From contig CAMCXV010000021.1 of assembly GCA_945883665.1 (NCBI GenBank), forward strand, positions 1-17,519: a DNA stretch of 17,519 nt, written 5' to 3'. Below, one piece after another: positions 16,570-17,519 of this stretch. The DNA comes from Rickettsia typhi (GTDB taxonomy: Bacteria > Pseudomonadota > Alphaproteobacteria > Rickettsiales > Rickettsiaceae). Position 1 is the stretch's first letter, and every line of letters starts with the position of its first letter. The notes below the pieces were generated by a model. That model saw only the letters and a list, made by a program, of their open reading frames with translations. It did no database searches and was not told the origin of the DNA. Position numbers and translations under genes: made by a program.

Positions 16570-16600
16570 ATACATAAATATTATTATAATTTAAATCGTA

Positions 16601-17023
16601 ATGCCTAATTTACAGTTAAAGCTTTCTGAAATAATGACTCAGAAAAAAATGACTCTTTTGGATATTGAAAAAACTACTGGATTAAATAAAAATACAATAA
16701 ATAGTATTTTGACAGGAGCCTCTAAAAATCCAAGCGCTAATACGCTAAGTATTATTGCCAAGGTACTTGATGTATCTTTAGAATCTATTTTATCAGATGA
16801 CGAAGTCAAGATTGGAGAATTAAACAAAGATCAGATGAAGATATTTAGCGATGTCACGTCTGCTACAATTAATATTATTATAGATAAAGATTTAACATTT
16901 ACGATTGATAAATTATATTCTTTAATTAAAGAAATATACCAATATTCTGTTAAAATTAATCCACCTTGTATTGATGATAGATTTATTCATTGGATCGTTG
17001 ATAAACATAATAATAAGTCTTAA
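16601..17023 (+). CDS. XRE-family HTH regulator, 140 residues
   Basis: This is a Cro/C1-like DNA-binding protein. The HTH domain covers about 5-66: LKLSEIMTQKKMTLLDIEKT (helices 1-2), GLNKNTINSILTGASKNPSA (turn and recognition helix, 27-46) and NTLSIIAKVLDVSLESILSD (47-66). The C-terminal 75 residues (EVKIGELNKDQMKIFSDVTS, then a helical Ile/Lys-rich tail with PPCIDDRF) are not a LexA/CI peptidase and match no effector domain I know. No Shine-Dalgarno precedes the ATG; the internal Met at residue 12 would remove the first helix, so this start is preferred. It is divergent from the 125-residue XRE regulator, and its TAA overlaps the TAA of the convergent TPR remnant (17020-17022). Confidence 0.85.
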   Translation: MPNLQLKLSEIMTQKKMTLLDIEKTTGLNKNTINSILTGASKNPSANTLSIIAKVLDVSLESILSDDEVKIGELNKDQMKIFSDVTSATINIIIDKDLTFTIDKLYSLIKEIYQYSVKINPPCIDDRFIHWIVDKHNNKS

Positions 17024-17372
17024 TCTTCGGCCCACAAGTCCATATCATACTGCTTACAATATTCGATCATAGAAATAGTATTAGGATGATCTACCCCAAA
17101 TTCTTTGACTTGTGGCATACCAAATGCTTTGTAGTTATACAAGTCCTTTGCCTTGCATGACACTTTAGCCCCTTGCTTATATAAGTAACTTACCTGAGCA
17201 ACATTCTTACTATTTTCTCTGTATAAATAAAAATATATTATCTGAGCTTTCTTATAAGATTCAATTGCTTGATTAAAATTATTTTGAAAAAAATATATAT
17301 TACCTTGCACTACATAACTAGCCGCTAAATCAGGATCATTTAAATATTCAGCTTCTTTTGGGTTTCGTTGAT
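17020..17372 (-). pseudogene. C-terminal remnant of a tetratricopeptide-repeat protein
   Basis: Reading leftward from about 17372, the minus strand encodes NPKEAEYLNDPDLAASYVVQ, then GNIYFFQNNFNQAIESYKKA and a closing FGVDHPNTISMIEYCKQYDM, with stop TAA at 17020-17022. The GNIYFFQNNFNQAIESYKKA stretch is a clear TPR unit (G-N-x(3)-x-x-x-x-F-x-x-A-I-x-x-Y-x-x-A), and 'DHPNT' is typical of the kinesin-light-chain-like TPRs common in Rickettsiales. No convincing start exists: the first Met-type codon is a GTG at 17310 in the middle of a TPR. The upstream frame runs into repeats resembling an IS end. I read it as a TPR gene whose 5' part was lost to an insertion. The frame happens to stay open to about 17465, so an intact chimeric ORF is the alternative. 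Confidence 0.55.
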
Positions 17373-17519
17373 TGTTAAAAAGCGTGCAATACTGACCCAG
17401 TAAATGGGTTAATGTGCGTCCAAAATTGACCCACCCTATAGGTGGAATATTTAAAGCAATATTAATCCATTAGTATCAATCTATATTCCTATTATTTATT
17501 AATTTAAATAATAGGAGTG
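17373..17519 (+). mobile_element. Left end of an IS21-like insertion sequence (partial)
   Basis: From about 17373 the plus strand starts with TGTTAAAAAGCG and carries two copies of a terminal repeat: GTTAAAAAGCGTGCAATACT followed by GACCCA (17374-17399), and GTTAATGTGCGTCCAAAATT followed by GACCCA (17408-17433). They are 34 bp apart and match at 20 of 26 positions. Multiple direct copies of a GTGCAAAATTGACCC-type sequence are how IS21-family ends look. A CCACC-CTATA-GGTGG inverted repeat (17431-17445) follows. An AGGAG at 17513-17517 at the window edge would serve a transposase (istA) start just outside. The element's other end and its target duplication are not visible, so the family is an informed guess. 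Confidence 0.5.
17488..17515 (+). promoter_or_regulatory. Hairpin overlapping a Shine-Dalgarno at the window edge
   Basis: CCTATTATTTA (17488-17498) and TAAATAATAGG (17505-17515) form a perfect 11 bp stem with a 6-nt loop (TTAATT). Its last bases are the first part of AGGAG (17513-17517), the probable ribosome-binding site of a gene starting just past the window. In RNA the stem would hide the site, a known way for insertion sequences to limit transposase translation from outside transcripts. It is AT-rich, so its stability is moderate. Confidence 0.45.

Noticed and set aside
1..17519. tRNA, rRNA, riboswitch or CRISPR array
   Set aside because: No cloverleaf with CCA-end and T-loop consensus, no rRNA-like stretch and no regularly spaced identical repeats were seen in the intergenic regions.

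Overview
The window is AT-rich and compact, and its proteins look like those of the Rickettsiaceae (Alphaproteobacteria, obligate intracellular bacteria). YidC, XseA, AlaRS and MnmA all recall Rickettsia orthologues, and LptD plus a SurA-like chaperone imply an LPS-bearing outer membrane. A relative of Rickettsia (for example a Megaera-type symbiont) fits best. This is judged from remembered family sequences, not from a search.

Layout. (1) 1-4315: xseA (minus strand, cut by the window edge) lies divergent from lptD-surA, a two-gene unit for outer-membrane biogenesis in which the SurA homologue has no recognisable parvulin core. (2) 4316-4776: a decayed DUF1640-like coiled-coil gene with two in-frame TGA codons. 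(3) 4777-5673: a ten-helix EamA/DMT permease, convergent with the yidC-engB pair (minus strand, 11 bp overlap). (4) 7997-11778: a divergent regulatory region with two abutting inverted repeats, then mnmA, an APC amino-acid permease and a GT92-like glycosyltransferase; the permease stop and the glycosyltransferase ATG are adjacent. (5) 11902-12900: an unrecognised 332-residue protein with a central Ala/Gly-rich hydrophobic segment, facing the glycosyltransferase across a bidirectional hairpin. (6) 13100-15760: full-length alaS behind a palindrome.

(7) 15761-17519 looks like accessory DNA. It has two divergent XRE-type regulators separated by about 280 bp dense in inverted repeats, a 22-codon ORF with a strong ribosome-binding site behind the first regulator, the C-terminal remnant of a TPR protein, and what appears to be the left end of an IS21-like insertion sequence that cuts that gene. 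At the window edge a hairpin overlaps an AGGAG sequence, possibly hiding the ribosome-binding site of the transposase gene.

Most of the window is housekeeping: DNA repair, LPS export, membrane insertion, tRNA modification and charging, and nutrient uptake. The most unusual parts are the regulator/IS region after alaS, the orphan 332-residue protein, the reduced SurA, the DUF1640 remnant and the tandem hairpins between yidC and mnmA.
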